Shown here piece after piece: positions 44,685 to 54,400 of a stretch of 64,000 nucleotides of DNA. The DNA is taken from positions 4,340,001-4,404,000 of the forward strand of contig NZ_CP019304.1 in assembly GCF_001969265.1 (NCBI RefSeq), written 5' to 3'. The notes below the pieces were generated by a model. That model ran no database searches. It was not told the DNA's origin and saw nothing but the letters and a program-made list of their open reading frames with translations. The DNA is from Arthrobacter sp. QXT-31 (GTDB lineage Bacteria; Actinomycetota; Actinomycetes; Actinomycetales; Micrococcaceae). Every line of letters begins with the position of its first letter. The first letter of the stretch is position 1. The translations under genes were made by a program, and so were the position numbers.

Positions 44685-45194
44685 TCAGGATTCCCAGACG
44701 ATCTCGTCGTCGACGACGCCGTCCTCGTCTGCGGAAGCGACCAGGACCTCATCGGTGAAGTGCTCGCCCAGGGTGAAGTCCATGACGAAGTACCGTTCGG
44801 GCTGGCCCGGGTAGATTCCCACGTGGCCGAGTTTCAGTGCCTTCAGGAACACGGCGTTGGTGAGCTGGCTCCTGTCCTTCACGCCGAAGACCTTCTGCAG
44901 GTGCTCTTCCTTGATGGCGTTGCAGTGGAATTGGAGGTATTCCTGCGGGCTGGTGCCCTCCTGCTCGAGCTCCTCGGCAATCATCTCCCTGACCTCATCC
45001 ACGAGTTCGGGGAGGTAACGGAGCCGGTAGTCCACCTTGTGCATTGCCGCTTCATCGAAGTGGTCGTTGGCGTTGATGTTCAGATCCAGCTCAAGGCGTT
45101 GGCCGGCGAGTTCGTGCTCCGCGGCAATGTTGTGGTCCCTGCCGTGGTTCAGCTCGATTACTCCGAAGTGCTGGCTCGCTACCTTGGTGGTCAT
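44685..45194 (-). CDS. DUF2004 domain protein
   Basis: 169 residues, acidic, soluble: MTTKVASQHFGVIELN at the start, then HFDEAAMHKVDYRLRYLPELVDEVREMIAEE and a C-terminal PERYFVMDFTLGEHFTDEVLVASADEDG. This matches the DUF2004 family, of unknown function, related by fold to immunity/SUKH-like proteins of contact systems, though no toxin gene is adjacent. The ATG at 45194 is chosen for the TATGTT -10 element 6 nt upstream. Confidence 0.65.
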   Translation of the reverse strand: MTTKVASQHFGVIELNHGRDHNIAAEHELAGQRLELDLNINANDHFDEAAMHKVDYRLRYLPELVDEVREMIAEELEQEGTSPQEYLQFHCNAIKEEHLQKVFGVKDRSQLTNAVFLKALKLGHVGIYPGQPERYFVMDFTLGEHFTDEVLVASADEDGVVDDEIVWES

Positions 45195-45200
45195 ATCTTC

Positions 45201-45206
45201 AACATA
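45201..45206 (-). promoter_or_regulatory. -10 element TATGTT of a probable leaderless transcript
   Basis: Minus strand: TATGTT, GAAGAT, ATG. GAAGA could alternatively act as a weak ribosome site if transcription starts further upstream. Confidence 0.35.
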
Positions 45207-45239
45207 GACCCGAAAAGCAGAGCATTCCAGCATCGGGGG

Positions 45240-46157
45240 TCATTTAACTGACGATGCCAGCCCGCCCAGGGTTTCGGCCAGCAGGTCCACGAACAGCTGC
45301 ACCCGGGCGGTCTTCTTGTCGTTGATCAGCAGGGCGAAGACGTTGCGGGCCAGCCTGATTTCGGGGACGTCCAGCACCACGACGCCCGCCGGCCGGTGGA
45401 GCAGCGCCAGCTCCGGCACCAGGGCTGCGCCCAGCCCGGCGGCTGCCATCTCGAGGCTGGCATGGAAGTCGTCGCTGTGGGCCACCACGCGGGGGTGGAG
45501 ATTGCAGCCGGCGAAGAGCCGTTCAATGACGGTGGCGTCACTCGTGCCGGGGTGGTGCATGATCCACGGCATGTCCGAAAGGTGGTCCGCGGCGACCTTC
45601 GCGTCGGTGCGGAAGCCCCAGCCGGCGGGAAGGACCACGCGGAAGTTGTCGTCGCCGATCCACTGCCGGTTGATGGTGTGCGGCCAGGCCAGCCCGGACT
45701 GTCCCACCTGGTACACGAGGGCCACGTCCACGTCTCCGCCAGTGCGCAGCCCCTGGATGGTCTGGGCGGGCTCAGCCACGGAAACCCGCAGGTCGATTCC
45801 GAGGCCCTTCCAAGCGGGACTCCGCAGAATCCGCGGCAGCACGTAGGTTGCCAGGCTGGGGAAAATGCCCAGCCGGAGCTCCTGGCTTGTGGTGTCCTGC
45901 GTCTTCGATGCGGCTGCCATCAGCGCCTCGATGTCGGTGAGGACTTTCGCCGCGTGGCGCGCCATCACCATCGCCGCATCGGTGGGGACCACGCTCCGGG
46001 CCGAGCGCTGGAACAGGCGGACGCCCGTGTCCCGCTCCAGGGCGGACATCTGCTGGGACACGGCCGAGGCGGTGTAGCCAAGACGGGCTGCGGCGGCTGC
46101 GAACGATCCCAGCCGCGTGACCTCAAGGAGGGTCCTCAAATGCACGGGGTTTACCAC
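45240..46157 (-). CDS. LysR-family transcriptional regulator
   Basis: 305 residues. The winged HTH occupies 1-60 (HLRTLLEVTRLGSFAAAAARLGYTASAVSQQMSALE), followed by a LysR substrate domain with LRLGIFPSLATYVLPRIL and the late MAAAGLGAALVPELAL. The ligand is unknown. The GTG start lies 6 nt after a TAAGGT -10 element. It is divergent from nrdH, 443 nt away, but nothing links it to nucleotide reduction. Confidence 0.9.
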   Translation of the reverse strand: MVNPVHLRTLLEVTRLGSFAAAAARLGYTASAVSQQMSALERDTGVRLFQRSARSVVPTDAAMVMARHAAKVLTDIEALMAAASKTQDTTSQELRLGIFPSLATYVLPRILRSPAWKGLGIDLRVSVAEPAQTIQGLRTGGDVDVALVYQVGQSGLAWPHTINRQWIGDDNFRVVLPAGWGFRTDAKVAADHLSDMPWIMHHPGTSDATVIERLFAGCNLHPRVVAHSDDFHASLEMAAAGLGAALVPELALLHRPAGVVVLDVPEIRLARNVFALLINDKKTARVQLFVDLLAETLGGLASSVK

Positions 46158-46163
46158 CAGCCA

Positions 46164-46169
46164 ACCTTA
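46164..46169 (-). promoter_or_regulatory. -10 element TAAGGT of a probable leaderless transcript
   Basis: Minus strand: TAAGGT, TGGCTG, GTG (LysR start). Confidence 0.45.
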
Positions 46170-46387
46170 CTCCGGCGGCCCGGCGGCGGGTTAAAAGGGC
46201 GGCCGGGTTGTGTGCGCGGCCACTTAAGCGGGGCTTGCCGGGGTGCCGCGACACGCCGTCTTCGGGACGACACGCTGGCGTTTAAATGTGTCTAACTACT
46301 CCACAGGGTGTGGATTCCGTCCGCCAAAATGCCGGAAATCCGGACAATTTGAGGGTCCCTGCCTGTGGATTAAAAGTGCATTAAATG

Positions 46388-46446
46388 ACATACTTGTAAT
46401 ACATCATCTTGGGGTCCCATCCGGGGCCGCGCACTACATGTAGTAT
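46388..46446 (+). promoter_or_regulatory. nrdHIEF control region with NrdR-type palindrome
   Basis: ACTACATGTAGT (46433-46444) is a perfect palindrome fitting the core of the NrdR box (CWATATATWG-like, here CTACATGTAG). It overlaps a -10-like TAGTAT (46441-46446), so binding would block RNA polymerase. A weaker related site GACATACTTGTAATAC lies 44 bp upstream; the usual tandem spacing is 31-32 bp, so the pair is not textbook. The surroundings are clearly AT-rich. Confidence 0.5.
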
Positions 46447-46600
46447 CGACATACAGATTGAGCGGGAGACCGGCGCAGCCAGTACCGGACAGTAGGTCCG
46501 GGCAGAGTCCACCGCTACGATGCCAGAGATTTGAATACAAGAGACACAAGCAAGGTCTCAGAAGAGTGCAGCAGTGACTTCAACAAAGGGGACAGGAACC
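46447..46600 (+). other. nrdH leader with hairpin
   Basis: About 150 nt between the presumed start and nrdH. It contains a strong CCGGAC-AGTAG-GTCCGG hairpin (46485-46501). No ORF with a good start is seen. Confidence 0.4.
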
Positions 46601-46846
46601 ATGACCGTTACGGTTTACACCAAGCCGGCCTGCGTACAGTGCAACGCTACCTACCGTGCGCTGGACAAGAAGGGCATCGCCTACCAGAGCGTGGACATCT
46701 CCCAGGACGCGGACGCCCTCGAGCGCCTGAAGTCACTCGGCTACATGCAGGCGCCCGTCGTCGTCACGGACCAGGACCACTGGTCCGGTTTCCGCCCGGA
46801 CAAGATCGAGGAGCTGGCGCTGAGCGCCTCCGCTTCTGTGGCCTAA
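46601..46846 (+). CDS. nrdH: Glutaredoxin-like NrdH
   Basis: 81-residue electron donor for class Ib ribonucleotide reductase. Redox motif C11-V-Q-C14, and WSGFRPDKI near the end, the NrdH signature. The ATG at 46601 gives the usual [11 protein letters not shown] start. First gene of nrdHIEF. Confidence 0.96.
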   Translation: MTVTVYTKPACVQCNATYRALDKKGIAYQSVDISQDADALERLKSLGYMQAPVVVTDQDHWSGFRPDKIEELALSASASVA

Positions 46847-46901
46847 GGCTGCGCCCACGCCATTTCCGGCAAAGAATTCCCAACTAGGTGAGGTGACTCC
46901 C

Positions 46902-47408
46902 ATGGCTGCGCCGGCACTTGCCGATGCGCCGGCCGCAGCCCGTGCTGCGAACACGACGCCCGTCAACCAGACACCGCCCGTGAACCAGACCCAGAGCCGC
47001 CTCATCTACTTTTCCTCGGCCTCCGAAAACACCAGGCGCTTCATCGAGAAGCTCGGTGCGGACGCCGCCAGGATTCCCCTGCATGCGAAGGATGAACCCC
47101 TCGTTGCCTGTGAGCCGTTCGTGCTCGTGGTTCCCACCTACGGCGGGACAGGCGGCGAGGGTTCGGTGCCGAAGCAGGTCATCAGATTCCTGAACAACCC
47201 GGATAACCGCCGCCTGCTCAGAGGCGTGATCGGGGCCGGAAACACGAATTTCGGGGACAACTACTGCATGGCGGGCGACATCATTGCCGCCAAGTGCAAG
47301 GTCCCCCACCTTTACAGGTTCGAACTCATGGGTACGCCGGAAGACGTTTCCCGTGTACAAGAAGGATTGGAAGAGTTTTGGACACGACTGTCGCAGACAC
47401 AGAAGTAA
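46902..47408 (+). CDS. nrdI: Flavodoxin-like NrdI
   Basis: 168 residues. Flavodoxin fold: [19 protein letters not shown] binds FMN phosphate, VVPTYGGT and [14 protein letters not shown] flank the flavin. It supplies the oxidant for the Mn-tyrosyl radical cofactor of NrdF. An Ala/Pro/Asn-rich N-terminal extension of about 30 residues is unusual but seen in relatives. The ATG at 46902 is 9 nt after AGGTGAGG; an in-frame GTG lies three codons earlier. Confidence 0.95.
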   Translation: MAAPALADAPAAARAANTTPVNQTPPVNQTQSRLIYFSSASENTRRFIEKLGADAARIPLHAKDEPLVACEPFVLVVPTYGGTGGEGSVPKQVIRFLNNPDNRRLLRGVIGAGNTNFGDNYCMAGDIIAAKCKVPHLYRFELMGTPEDVSRVQEGLEEFWTRLSQTQK

Positions 47409-47434
47409 CCAGGCCCGAAGGAAAGGACGCGTCC

Positions 47435-49591
47435 ATGGACACGGCTGTTGAAAAGCAGGAGAAGCCGGTGCTCCCCGCTGCCTACAAGGGCCTGGGCTAC
47501 CACGAGCTGAACGCGATGCTGAACCTGTACGGTCCGAACGGCGAGATCCAGTTCGAGGCGGACCGCGAGGCCGCCCACCAGTACTTCCTGCAGCACGTGA
47601 ACAACAACACGGTCTTCTTCCATGACCTCGAGGAGAAGCTCGACTACCTGGTGAAGAACCAGTACTACGAGCGCGAAACCCTTGACCAGTACACGATGAA
47701 CTTCATCCGTGACCTGTTCAACCGCGCCTACAAGAAGAAGTTCCGGTTCGAGACCTTCCTGGGCGCGTTCAAGTTCTACACCTCGTACACGCTGAAGACC
47801 TTCGACGGCAAGCGCTTCCTGGAACGCTACGAGGACCGCGTCTGCATGGTGGCCCTGCACCTGGGCCGCGGCAACGAGGAACTTGCCACCCGCCTCGTGG
47901 ACGAGATCATCGACGGCCGCTTCCAGCCGGCAACGCCCACGTTCCTTAACGCCGGCAAGGCCCAGCGCGGCGAGCTCGTCTCCTGCTTCCTCCTGCGCAT
48001 CGAAGACAACATGGAGTCGATCGCCCGCGGCATCAACTCCGCGCTGCAGCTCTCCAAGCGTGGCGGCGGTGTTGCCCTTTCGCTGACCAACATCCGTGAG
48101 CACGGCGCGCCGATCAAGCAGATCGAAAACCAGTCCTCCGGCGTCATTCCGGTCATGAAGCTCCTCGAAGACAGCTTCTCCTACGCCAACCAGCTCGGCG
48201 CCCGCCAGGGTGCCGGTGCCGTGTACCTGCACGCCCACCACCCGGACATCTACCGCTTCCTGGACACCAAGCGGGAGAACGCGGACGAGAAGATCCGCAT
48301 CAAGACCCTCTCCCTCGGCGTCGTGATCCCGGACATCACGTTCGAGCTGGCCAAGAAGAACGAGGACATGTACCTGTTCTCGCCGTACGACGTCGAGCGC
48401 GTCTACGGGGTCCCGTTCTCGGAGGTCTCGGTCACCGAGAAGTACTACGAGATGGTGGACGATTCCCGGATCAAGAAGACCAAGATCAGTGCCCGCGAGT
48501 TCTTCCAGACCCTCGCGGAGATCCAGTTCGAGTCCGGCTACCCGTACATCATGTTCGAGGACACCGTAAACCGGGCCAACCCGATCGACGGCAAGATCAC
48601 CATGAGCAACCTCTGCTCGGAAATCCTGCAGGTCTCCACGCCGTCCATCTACAACGAGGACCTCACGTACCAGACCGTCGGCAAGGACATCTCCTGCAAC
48701 CTCGGTTCGATGAACATCGCCAAGACCATGGATTCACCCGACTTCGGTGCCTCGATCGAGACCGCCATCCGCGCCCTCAGCGCGGTATCGGACATGTCCT
48801 ACATCAACTCGGTGCCGTCCGTGGCCGAGGGCAACGGTCAGTCGCACGCCATTGGCCTTGGGCAGATGAACCTTCACGGGTATCTTGCCCGTGAGCGGGT
48901 CCACTACGGCTCCGAAGAGGGCCTGGACTTCACCAACATCTACTTCTACACCGTGCTGTTCCACGCCCTGCGTGCTTCGAACCGGCTCGCCATCGAAACC
49001 GGCCAGACGTTCGGCGGCTTCGAGAAGTCCAAGTATGCCAGCGGTGAGTTCTTCGACAAGTACACGGAGCAGGAGTGGGCCCCGGAGACGGAGCGCGTCC
49101 GCGAGCTGTTCGCCGGCACCCACATCCCCACGCAGGATGACTGGCGCGAGCTGAAGGCCTCCGTCATGGAGCACGGCATCTACAACCAGAACCTGCAGGC
49201 CGTGCCGCCGACGGGCTCGATCTCCTACATCAACAACTCCACCTCCTCGATCCACCCGGTGGCGGCCAAGATTGAGATCCGCAAGGAAGGCAAGATCGGC
49301 CGCGTCTACTACCCGGCGCCGTACCTGACGAACGACAACCTGGATTACTACCAGGACGCGTACGAGATCGGCTACGAGAAGATCATCGACACCTACGCCG
49401 CTGCCACCCAGCACGTGGACCAGGGCCTGTCGCTGACGCTGTTCTTCAAGGACACCGCCACCACCCGCGACATCAACAAGGCCCAGATCTACGCCTGGCG
49501 CAAGGGCATCAAGACGCTCTACTACATCCGCCTCCGCCAGCTCGCGCTGGAAGGGACTGAGGTGGAGGGCTGCGTCAGCTGCATGTTGTAG
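47435..49591 (+). CDS. nrdE: Class Ib ribonucleoside-diphosphate reductase alpha subunit
   Basis: 718 residues. The active-site cysteine network includes [11 protein letters not shown], the catalytic NLCSE loop, and the C-terminal redox pair in GCVSCML. Reduces NDPs to dNDPs with NrdF. The ATG at 47435 gives normal length; an earlier TTG at 47378, overlapping nrdI, is possible. A hairpin lies between this gene and nrdF. Confidence 0.96.
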   Translation: MDTAVEKQEKPVLPAAYKGLGYHELNAMLNLYGPNGEIQFEADREAAHQYFLQHVNNNTVFFHDLEEKLDYLVKNQYYERETLDQYTMNFIRDLFNRAYKKKFRFETFLGAFKFYTSYTLKTFDGKRFLERYEDRVCMVALHLGRGNEELATRLVDEIIDGRFQPATPTFLNAGKAQRGELVSCFLLRIEDNMESIARGINSALQLSKRGGGVALSLTNIREHGAPIKQIENQSSGVIPVMKLLEDSFSYANQLGARQGAGAVYLHAHHPDIYRFLDTKRENADEKIRIKTLSLGVVIPDITFELAKKNEDMYLFSPYDVERVYGVPFSEVSVTEKYYEMVDDSRIKKTKISAREFFQTLAEIQFESGYPYIMFEDTVNRANPIDGKITMSNLCSEILQVSTPSIYNEDLTYQTVGKDISCNLGSMNIAKTMDSPDFGASIETAIRALSAVSDMSYINSVPSVAEGNGQSHAIGLGQMNLHGYLARERVHYGSEEGLDFTNIYFYTVLFHALRASNRLAIETGQTFGGFEKSKYASGEFFDKYTEQEWAPETERVRELFAGTHIPTQDDWRELKASVMEHGIYNQNLQAVPPTGSISYINNSTSSIHPVAAKIEIRKEGKIGRVYYPAPYLTNDNLDYYQDAYEIGYEKIIDTYAAATQHVDQGLSLTLFFKDTATTRDINKAQIYAWRKGIKTLYYIRLRQLALEGTEVEGCVSCML

Positions 49592-50656
<1,065 letters not shown>

Positions 50657-50687
50657 TTCTACTGTCGCTGGTTCATCAGCCGTGACG

Positions 50688-50718
50688 AGACCCCGTTCGC
50701 ATTCTGCGGGCGGGGTCT
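50688..50718 (+). terminator. Terminator of the nrd operon
   Basis: AGACCCCG / CGGGGTCT stem with an inner GCA-TTC-TGC hairpin; also faces the convergent gene that ends at 50726. Confidence 0.7.
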
Positions 50719-50725
50719 TGGCGTC

Positions 50726-51115
50726 CTATTCGTCGGCTTCGTAGCGGGACTGGAATCTTTCGGCGGTCATGGCATAGCCATCGGTGCCGTCTTCATTGTT
50801 GAACACCACAAAGTCACCCCTGCTGTAGTGGGAGCGGCCTTCCTTGGTGGGCACGCTGCCGGCTTCGGAGGCAACTTCGGCCCAGACAGGTGTGCTTTTC
50901 ACGTAGGCACCCCGGTGGACCTGCCTGTAGGTGGCGGCGAAAACTTCCGCGTCGACAGTGTGGATGTCGCCGTCGTCGTCCACCAGCCAGTCCCCGGGCT
51001 TGCACGTCTGTTCGCCGCCCCACTTGCGGTACGTGAACCCCTCCGTGTCCAGGCGCAGCGGTACGGCGACCACGTAATGGTCAGGCCTGCGCCTATAGCG
51101 GCGGAGCTCACTCAA
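50726..51115 (-). CDS. Small protein with two copies of a PGDxxV...AExF..xY module
   Basis: 129 residues, soluble. A module reading KPGDWLVDDDGDIHTVDAEVFAATY (first 20: KPGDWLVDDDGDIHTVDAEV) recurs more loosely near the C-terminus as SRGDFVVFNNEDGTDGYAMTAERFQSRY, so the protein is an internal duplication. Similar single modules are found in phage- and plasmid-linked hypothetical proteins of actinobacteria; no activity is known. The start is TTG with GGAGGG 6 nt upstream. Confidence 0.6.
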   Translation of the reverse strand: MSELRRYRRRPDHYVVAVPLRLDTEGFTYRKWGGEQTCKPGDWLVDDDGDIHTVDAEVFAATYRQVHRGAYVKSTPVWAEVASEAGSVPTKEGRSHYSRGDFVVFNNEDGTDGYAMTAERFQSRYEADE

Positions 51116-51405
51116 AGCGGTCCCTCCCTTCAGGCAAGGGGCAGGTCAATGCTGTGCCGAGATCAGTGTCCCTCACATCCCGTACCGCGACCAGCACGTG
51201 ATTTTTGGTGCACGGATAAGGCACTGCATGCAGGCCCCGTGACCCTTGAAGCCGGTGACGCCCGGGTGGAATATTGACTGTAAACAGCCACCGGATCGGT
51301 GATATTCACGCAGACCGAAGGGACGGATGCTGGCGTAGGGCCGGGGAACTGGGGCAGCGAACTTCCGTGCGGCTGGGAGATTGGCTTCCGCGGGCAGGAG
51401 ACGGC
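51116..51405. other. Intergenic region before the TIR-STAND operon
   Basis: Contains TTGACT (51274-51279) in an AT-richer stretch and the short palindrome GTGA-TAT-TCAC (about 51298-51308), but no -10 at proper spacing. No ORF with a good start was found. This is the likely promoter region of the operon. Confidence 0.4.
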
Positions 51406-54400
51406 ATGTCACGTGTTTTCCTGAGTCATTCCAGCCGGGATACCGGGCAAGCGGTCGCCCTCAAGCAGTGGCTGGTAGAGCAGGACCCCGGCCTTGCCGA
51501 GGAGATCTTCCTGGACCTTGACCCAGTGACGGGCATTGCGCCGGGGGAGCGGTGGAAGGAAGCGCTGCTTCGGGCCAACGAGCGGTGCGAGGTGGTGATC
51601 TGCCTGCTCTCCACCAGCTGGGAGGACTCCCGCGAGTGCATGGCCGAGTACCGGACCGCGGAGAATTTGGGAAAGCTGATCCTGTGCGCCCGGCTTGAGC
51701 CTCTGGCTGAGGAAGGCGTCACCGGAGAATGGCAGCGTTGCGACCTCTTCGGCAACGGACCCGCCACCGAAATTCCACTTCGCGGCGAAGTGGATCCTGT
51801 AGTTTTTCTCACGGAGGGCCTGCGGCGGCTGCACCAGGGGCTGCGCCGTGCAGGGATTGGGGCGGAGCACTTCGTTTGGCCCCCGCCGCACGATCCTGAC
51901 CGGTCCCCCTACCGGGGATGGGAACCTTTCGAGGAAGCGGACGCGGCCGTATTCTTCGGCCGGGACGGACAGATCGTCCGTGGCCTGGATGCGCTGCGCA
52001 CCATGCGCAGCTCCGGCGTCGAGTCGCTTTTTGTGATCCTGGGTCCCTCCGGCGCCGGCAAGTCGTCGTTCCTGCGGGCAGGCCTCGTGCCGCGGCTGCG
52101 GCGTGAGGACCGGCAGTTCCTGGTGCTGGATACGGTACGCCCGGAGCGCAGCCCCCTCACCGGGGACCGGGGCCTTGCCAGCGCGGTCCACGCCCAGCGC
52201 ACGCATCTGGGACTGGACACCCCTACTCTCGGGGCCATCAAGGATGCCTGCAGCAGAGTGGATACGCTGCAGGTCGGGGAATGGCTGGATGACATCCGGA
52301 GAGTCGCCGCCGAGCGGCTGCTGGAGGTGCCGGCCGGGACTGCGCCGCCCACCCTCGTCCTGCCGCTGGATCAAGCCGAGGAACTTTTCAGTGCCGACGC
52401 CGGCCCCCAGGCTTCCCGGTTCCTTGAACTGCTGGCCGGTTTGCTGGAGCACGAATATGGGACCACGCCGGCACTAATGGTTGCCGCAACGGTCCGTTCG
52501 GATTTCTACGAGCCATTACAGACCGCACCTGAGCTGGCGGGAGTTAAGAGCGTTGTCTTCGACGAGCTCAAACCGATGCCGGTCGCCCGGTTCAGGGAGG
52601 TCATTCTTGGGCCGGCAGCACGGGCCACCGGGGCCGGGAGACCGCTGGACATCGAGCCCGTCCTCGTGGATCGGCTGCTGGAGGATTCCGTTCAAGGTGC
52701 GGATACCTTGCCGCTGCTCTCACTGACCCTGGCACGCCTGTACCGCGACTACGGCGGCGACGGGGACCTGCGTCTGGCGGAATACCACGCGATGGGTGGA
52801 ATGCAGGAGGTGGTGCAGCACGAAATCGACACCTTGCTTTCCCCGGACCCGGCAACGCGGCGAGGCCAGTTGGAGCGGCTGAAATCGGCGTTTATCCCCT
52901 GGCTGGCAACCATCAACCCGGACAACGACCAGCCGGTTCGCCGGATGGCCCGCCTGTCCGATCTGCCGGCCGACGCCCGGCCACTCATAACTGCCATGGT
53001 GAGCCGGCGCCTGCTGGTCGGGGATGAGCGGGGCGGGGAGACCGTCGTCGAAGTAGCTCTGGAGAGCCTGCTGCGCCAATGGCAGGACCTGACCGGATGG
53101 CTGGCCGCCGAGCAGGAGGATCTTAAGGAGGCCGACAACCTGGAACGCGCAGCAACTGCCTGGGAACGCAGCGGCCGCAACGAGGCATGGCTCTTCGAAG
53201 GAGAAAGGCTGAGTGGTGCCGAGCGACTGTTCGATAAGCCCGGGTTCCGTGACCGGCTGGACACTGCCAGTGGTTTCCTCCGCGCCTCGCGAAACCGGGA
53301 AGAGGAACGGCTTGAAGCTGAGAAGCGGCGGCAGGATGCCGAATTGCAGGCTGCCCGCGACAAACAGGAAGTGGCCGCGACGCACGCAGAGGATATACGT
53401 AAACGGGCCCGCATACTCAGGATCGTCCTGGCGTCAGCGGTGGTCATCACCATGGTTGCCGCAGCTGCCTTCATCTGGGCCTCCTTTGCAGAGCGCGAGG
53501 CCATTGCACGCGACCGCGAAGCCACAGCCCTTCGTCTTGTAACGGAAGGCCTGGCCATGCTGGAGGGGACCCGCAATGGCGGCGATGTAAACGGTCTTAA
53601 GCGTATCCTCGCCGCACAGGCGATTGCCTCGACCGCAGAAGGCGAAAGCGCACTGCTGAGCGCCGTCAACATGAAGGGCGACCTGCAAAAGGTCATTGAA
53701 ACGCGGACAAGAATCAGCAGTTTGGCGTTCAGCCCGGACGGCAACAGGATCCTCACCGGGGGATCAGATGGGACGGTGCGGCTGTGGGATGTTGTGACTG
53801 GCCAGGCTGCGGGCGCGCCCATGGCCGGACACAAGGATGCGGTGACGAGTGTGGCGTTCAGCCCCGACGGCCGGCACGTGGTTTCCGGCGGTGACGACGG
53901 CACCTTGAGGTTATGGGACGTGAAGACCGGCCGCGCTTTCGGTGACCCGCTAACCGGACACAAGGATGCCGTGACGAGTGTGGCGTTTAGCCGCGACGGC
54001 GGCCACATGGTTTCCGGTGGCGACGACGGCACCTTGAGGCTGTGGGACGTGAAGACCGGCCGGGCGCTCGGCAAGCCCCTGACCGGGCACAAGGATGCGG
54101 TGACGAGTGTGGCGTTCAGCCCGGACGGCCGCCGGATCCTTTCCGGCAGTAGCGATGCAACCTTGAGGTTGTGGGATGCGAAGACCGTCCGGGCATTCGG
54201 CGAGCCGCTAACCGGACACAAGGAAGCCGTGACAAGTGTCGCCTTCAGCCCCGACGGCCGCCGGGCACTCTCCGGAAGCCGTGACGCAATGGTGCGGCCA
54301 TGGGACTCGACGACGGGCCGTGCAGCCGGCAAACCGATGCAGGGGCATAAGGGCACGGTGACGAGTGTGGCGTTCAGTCCCGACGGGCGCCGAGCTGTCT

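Noticed and set aside
44685-45194. DUF2004 gene as an immunity protein of a toxin system
   Set aside because: No toxin or secretion gene is adjacent and the family function is unknown, so this was not called.
46459-46475. Sequence AGCGGGAGACCGGCGC in the nrdH leader resembling the cobalamin riboswitch B12 box
   Set aside because: The rest of the cobalamin aptamer (GGTGAAAATCC-like and GCCACTG-like blocks) is missing upstream, and class Ib nrd operons are not usual B12 riboswitch targets.
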